Assembly (NCBI GenBank): GCA_021018815.1 | Contig: JAITYX010000025.1 | Coordinates: 5,628,001-5,692,000 of the forward strand | Source: Talinum fruticosum | Lineage: Eukaryota > Streptophyta > Magnoliopsida > Caryophyllales > Talinaceae | Direction of reading: 5' to 3' | DNA length: 64,000 bases | Shown here: piece by piece, positions 60,180-64,000 of the stretch | Layout of the letters: the number at the start of each line of letters is the position of its first letter | Numbering within the stretch: the first letter of the stretch is position 1 | The notes under the pieces: model-generated | What the model was told of the DNA's origin: nothing | Database searches by the model: none | Seen by the model: only the letters and a program-made list of their open reading frames with translations | Made by a program: the position numbers and the translations under genes

Positions 60180-60925
60180 CGAAACTTGAAAATTTGAGTA
60201 GTGTATTTTTAATGATGTGCTTGCGTTAGGCATCCCGCATTTAGCAACCTTTGAACTAGTTTAAATATTGTTTTGGAGCCCTAGGAAAAGTTTATTTTAC
60301 CCGTTGTTTACCTTTTCTCGGAATAAGGCTCCCACTAGATCCTAGGCGGGCCTAACTAGGCTTGATTGCCTTAGGAAACGCTACCTATTTCCTTGTAGCA
60401 CGCGCTCTTGGGTCAAACTGTTTGGTTCACCGAGAAGCAACGAGAATTCTGGCTGATTATCTTGTCGTGCCCAACACGGAGGACCAAATTCTCGAACTAT
60501 GAGTCACCATGTATCCTACCTTTTTAACCTCTTTCGACCATAGAACCTTTTTACTATTAGGTGGTGCCTCGGACTTCATTTGCATGGTTGAATGAATGTG
60601 AGTGTTTTAGATTTAATCCTTTGCTTGTGAGACTTTAGGAATAGGTGAGGAGTGCTGATTAGCCCTTGCATGGGTGAAAATAAAACACTTTAATAAATTT
60701 TCCTAGATTCGGTCAATTATGTGCATTTAGCCAAAAGTCAAAATATCCTTTCTTTTCCTACTAGGGTTATTTCATTATTTTCACTTCGAGTCATATTAAA
60801 ATTTTCTTTAAGCGATCTAAGTAGTCACTCGCTCGGTAGTCCAAAGGAGGTCTCACCAGAGATCCCCATCATCTTTGGTTAGTTGTGTTTTTCTCTTTGA
60901 CTTTTTCCTTTTTATTCCCATGTTT

Positions 60926-61185
60926 CATTTGCATTAGCTAAATAAAATTCATATCATATTAGGTGAGTCCATTTGCATTAGCCTAATAAAATTTGTCTCA
61001 TATTAGGTGAGTTAATTTGCATTAGACGTTTACATTCATCTCATGTGAATTCATTTGCATTAGACATTTACATTGATGTTATATTAGGTTAGTTAATTTG
61101 CATTAGTCAAATAAAATTCATCTCACATTAGGTAAGTTCATTTTGTATTTGCATTTTTACATTTAGCCCAAATAAAATTCATCTC
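60926..61185. repeat. About 50-bp imperfect tandem repeats
   Basis: Five to six units share TTTGCATTAG, AATAAAATTCATCTCA and ATTAGGTGAGTT, within the Ogre leader. Confidence 0.82.
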
Positions 61186-61531
61186 AAATATAAGGAAAGA
61201 CATCATCACTTAGCTAGAATAGAAAATATCTTTTCTTTAAGGATCACTCATTCATTAGCTAGATTGTCATCTCAACTAAGTCATGCATCATTTCATCATT
61301 GCATTCTTTATATGCATCCAAATAGAATCATCCTTAGTTTCTTCGGGTCTCACGCCTAAGTCAATTCCTCCCAAAAGCGATCTTCTCTCACATGGTCCTA
61401 AACTTCATCCTTTGGGCTGCAGAATAGGGAAGTCACGATAACCGAGTATCATTGGAATCCGAGCTCTAAGAGATTGGAACGCCTCACCAAGGAGTCCGAC
61501 ACATCTTCTTTCCACTCTACAGTCTACACCA

Positions 61532-61927
61532 GTGCGACAAGCTTCGATGCATACTACATTGTCTCAGTCTATTCCTTGCCATAAGACAATACCTAGAAAG
61601 AGTTTCCTTCCAATGGATCTAAACCCGGAGCAGTCTCTTAATCTTAGTTTAGTTAATGAGAATGTATCCAGGGTGAAGACTAGATTGAATGATCAAGAGG
61701 AGAAAATGTCATCTATATCGAGGGATATTAAGACTATCATAAGGGCTATTGAGGACAGTAAGAGAGATGAGGAAGCTGAATGTTTGAGAAGAGGAGAAGG
61801 ATCGGTTCCACCACCTTCACCTATCTTATCTCCTCCAGAGAGTCCCAAACATAAATCCCCTAAATGTGACTCCAAACCTCAGCTCGATCCACGTGTAGAT
61901 CGGATAGAACATATGTTAAGGGAGTAA
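61532..61927 (+). pseudogene. Ogre/Tat N-terminal gag segment
   Basis: This is an open frame of 131 codons. It has a predicted coiled-coil (NENVSRVKTRLNDQEEKM), an acidic stretch and a Pro-rich linker (PPPSPILSPPESPKHKSP), ending DPRVDRIEHMLRE. It is followed after three bases by the next gag segment in a different frame. Position and composition fit the N-terminal part of an Ogre/Tat gag; the assignment rests mainly on the neighbour. Confidence 0.55.
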
Positions 61928-61930
61928 TCC

Positions 61931-62830
61931 ATGTTCAATAATCATTACTTCGATAATAATGGATTCACTTTAATCCCTAAAGGTAAACTACCTCCTTTGT
62001 TTATCATGCCCGATATCAAGTTCAAAGGTTTTGAGAATCCCGATCATCACATACCCAACTTCTTGGGAGCAATGACTCTTAAGAACATTCCTGAAGATGC
62101 TTACCGCCTTATCTTCCCTCGGACGTTTGACACCGATGTAATGAAGTGGTATAATGCGGTCGACCTACGTAAGGTTGCCAACTGGATTGATCCGTGCAAG
62201 GAGTTCCTTCATCAATACTCCTATAACACTAATCTACCTGTCACCCTCGGGGACTTGGAATTAATCAAGCAAGGTGAGAAGGAAAGCTTCAAATATTCCC
62301 TCACAAGATGGAGAGCAAGGCTGCCCACATGGTTGACCAACCCTTCAAAAAGACCAAGTTAGGATCATCGTGAAAAATCTTTAGCCCCATTACAATAAGC
62401 ACCTCAAATTCTTACCCATGATAAACTTTTCAACCCTTAGAGATGTTGGTTTGCTGATAGAAGAAGATTTGTCTATCACGACCACAAAAGTCGTGACTCG
62501 GTATAAAGGTAATTATCATTTCAAAGATAAGAAAACCTCCAATACGAGCAATGCTAGCAAGGGTACAGATGTCAATGCCCTCAACAGTATACTAACTACA
62601 CTCCTATTGATACTACTTACACTAAAGCCCTGGACCACATCTTGGAAAAGGGAAAGATAGAATTGCTACCTGTTAGAGCAGAATTAAAAATCACAAAATA
62701 ATCCAAAAATTGGGATGCGGGAAAATTTTACAAATACCATCGTGCACGAGGACACGATACCGAACAGTGTTGGAGATTAAAAAACAAACTAGAAAGCATG
62801 TTTTAAAATGGCCGACTACCTTTTCCTAAG
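61931..62830 (+). pseudogene. Ogre/Tat gag, degraded
   Basis: The Retrotrans_gag core is open over 61931-62362: KLPPLFIMPDIKFKGFENP, then FPRTFDTDVMKWYNAVDL, NWIDPCKEFLHQYSYNTN and GEKESFKYSLTRWRARL. It continues with shifts through 62418-62660. Near 62705-62800 the reading KFYKYHRARGHDTEQCWRLK corresponds to the Tat-type knuckle HxxxGHDTExCWxLK, with its first cysteine replaced. Stops and shifts make it non-functional. Confidence 0.82.
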
Positions 62831-63469
62831 CTACCCAGAAACCAAGCAACAATAAAAATCCTTTTAGTGGCACCTTAGCTATTTTCATCGAACCTAGTCT
62901 AGGTCGAGTTGGGTCCATCTGTTTTTATATGAAATATCTACAAGTCTAAACCGCTTGTCAGTTTACATCCCTTAGATCCAAAAGTCTAAGGGTTGTGGGT
63001 GAGTGATGAAGAAGATGTCTATGAAACGAGAAGCAACAAGTGACAACTATAGTGATGACTTCCGGGGCATACCACCGTTAGAAGAAGAAGACTTTTTGGG
63101 AAAGTTTCGCAGTCCAATTCCTTACTAGATCCGGACGGCACAATGCACCCTTGGGTCCACAATAGACATAGGAAGCCCTAAAAGAGCCTAAAGCTACAAA
63201 GAAGAAGACCCAATCCTTAAGTAACTCTAGAAATTAAAGGTCGAAATCTCAATCGGCAATTAATATCCGCTTCCTAGAAACATAGACAGGCTTTAATCAA
63301 TGCACTCGGTAAGATCGAAGTTTCTCCCGAAACCATGCCAGAGTGGTAGGATTGGTTAACACTGGGGATGGAACTATTACCTTTGATCGAAGGATCTCCC
63401 GTAAGAAGGCGTTGCACACAACAATGCCCTTTACTTAACCATAACTTGCATCAATAAGTTTGTTCCCCT

Positions 63470-63951
63470 AACCTTGGTAGACAATGGATCGACGAGTAAA
63501 TGTATGTCCTTGGAGAACTGCTAGAAGGTTAGGAATTATAGAGCAACAACTCTCTAAGCAGATCGTCCATCTTCGAGCTTATGATAATTCTAAAAGAGCA
63601 GTCTTGGGATCAGCGACCTTGCCAATTAATATAGGGCTAGTAGAAAGGAACATTGAATTGCAAGTCCTAGATATCCCGAGGCTACCTTCAATTTACTTCT
63701 AGGGCTCCCTTGGTTGTATGATCATCGTGTACTGCCCTTTACACTCGAATCGGAAAGTTAAGTTGATTGTTAAAGGTCAAGTTATAATCGTCAACGGGGA
63801 TGATCTTTATGCTACCATTACTTCCAAAGAATCTATAGGTGAGATCGAGCACGATGCCAATGATGAGGAACTATATGGATTCGAGATTGTCATTGCCTTA
63901 GAAAGGGATGAAGCACCTCTTAAATTCCAATCCTTATGGCAACCCTAGTGT
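63470..63951 (+). pseudogene. Ogre/Tat retropepsin-like protease region, degraded
   Basis: LVDNGST at about 63476-63496 is the aspartic protease active-site motif in its Ogre DNG form. A frameshift leads to NVCPWRTARRLGI, then LRAYDNSKRAVLGSATLPI and LQVLDIPRLPSI (63484-63702). The frame at 63718-63948 (LHSNRKVKLIVKGQVIIVNG) continues the segment between protease and reverse transcriptase. It is not intact. Confidence 0.78.
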
Positions 63952-64000
63952 TCGTTTGATTTTAAGGAAGAAGGGGTGCTTTCCACGTCTTGTTGTAGGC

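Larger units (their letters stand above)
60180..63999 (+). mobile_element. Ogre/Tat gypsy internal region (continues past right edge)
   Basis: After the copia 3' LTR, leader sequence, tandem repeats, ORF1-like, gag and protease remnants follow in plus orientation. They match the Ogre/Tat layout and the primer site at 45813-45830. Reverse transcriptase would lie beyond 64000. The leader 60185-60925 shows no open frame of note. Confidence 0.78.

Overview
This window is nuclear DNA from a flowering plant, most likely a eudicot. It is AT-rich, has long introns and microsatellites, and is dominated by plant transposon families: CACTA, Ty3/gypsy Athila, Ogre/Tat and Tekay-like, Ty1/copia SIRE-like, MULE, Helitron and Stowaway. 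The only host protein-coding gene I can recognise is a HAESA/HSL1-type leucine-rich-repeat receptor kinase on the minus strand (14630-18284). It has two exons and appears to carry a one-base deletion near 17614. No tRNA, rRNA or CRISPR feature was found.

Left part (1-9714): two nested CACTA elements, both with their 5' ends to the right. The younger one (1-4368, running off the left edge) is inserted in the transposase gene of an older one (4369-9714). The older one also contains a 2.26-kb solo LTR of an Athila-like retrotransposon (5365-7620, perfect 5-bp target duplication GTCAT). At 10596-12538 lies a probable Helitron carrying fragments of a MULE transposase gene.

Middle part (12539-41163): the receptor kinase, then several MITEs and a complete gag-only copia element (20830-26095, target duplication ACAAG). 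Next come a Stowaway MITE inserted in another copy of its own family (26358-26899), two long-terminal-inverted-repeat elements, long TTA and GA microsatellites, a CACTA 5' end (35930-36780), an Ac-like hAT end near 37127, and a CACTA Ulp1-like protease remnant with its subterminal repeats (39797-41163).

Right part (41164-64000): almost entirely LTR retrotransposons, nested several levels deep. An Ogre/Tat element (LTR ending at 45811; gag and protease remnants at 61.5-64.0 kb) was split by a SIRE-like copia element (about 45856-60179). That copia element was hit in gag by a pol-less Athila element (48375-56315, minus strand). The Athila element was in turn hit by a solo LTR (52353-53836, target duplication CCTTA) that is rich in GCACGGCCGTGC-like palindromes. 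A fragment of a Tekay-like gypsy element with an unrecognised ORF (56316 to about 58870) lies between the Athila and copia remnants.

I see no convincing new cellular system. The most useful leads are the frameshifted receptor kinase, the unrecognised gypsy-associated ORF, the palindrome-rich LTR, and the insertion order that the target duplications give. All boundaries come from reading by eye, without alignment software.
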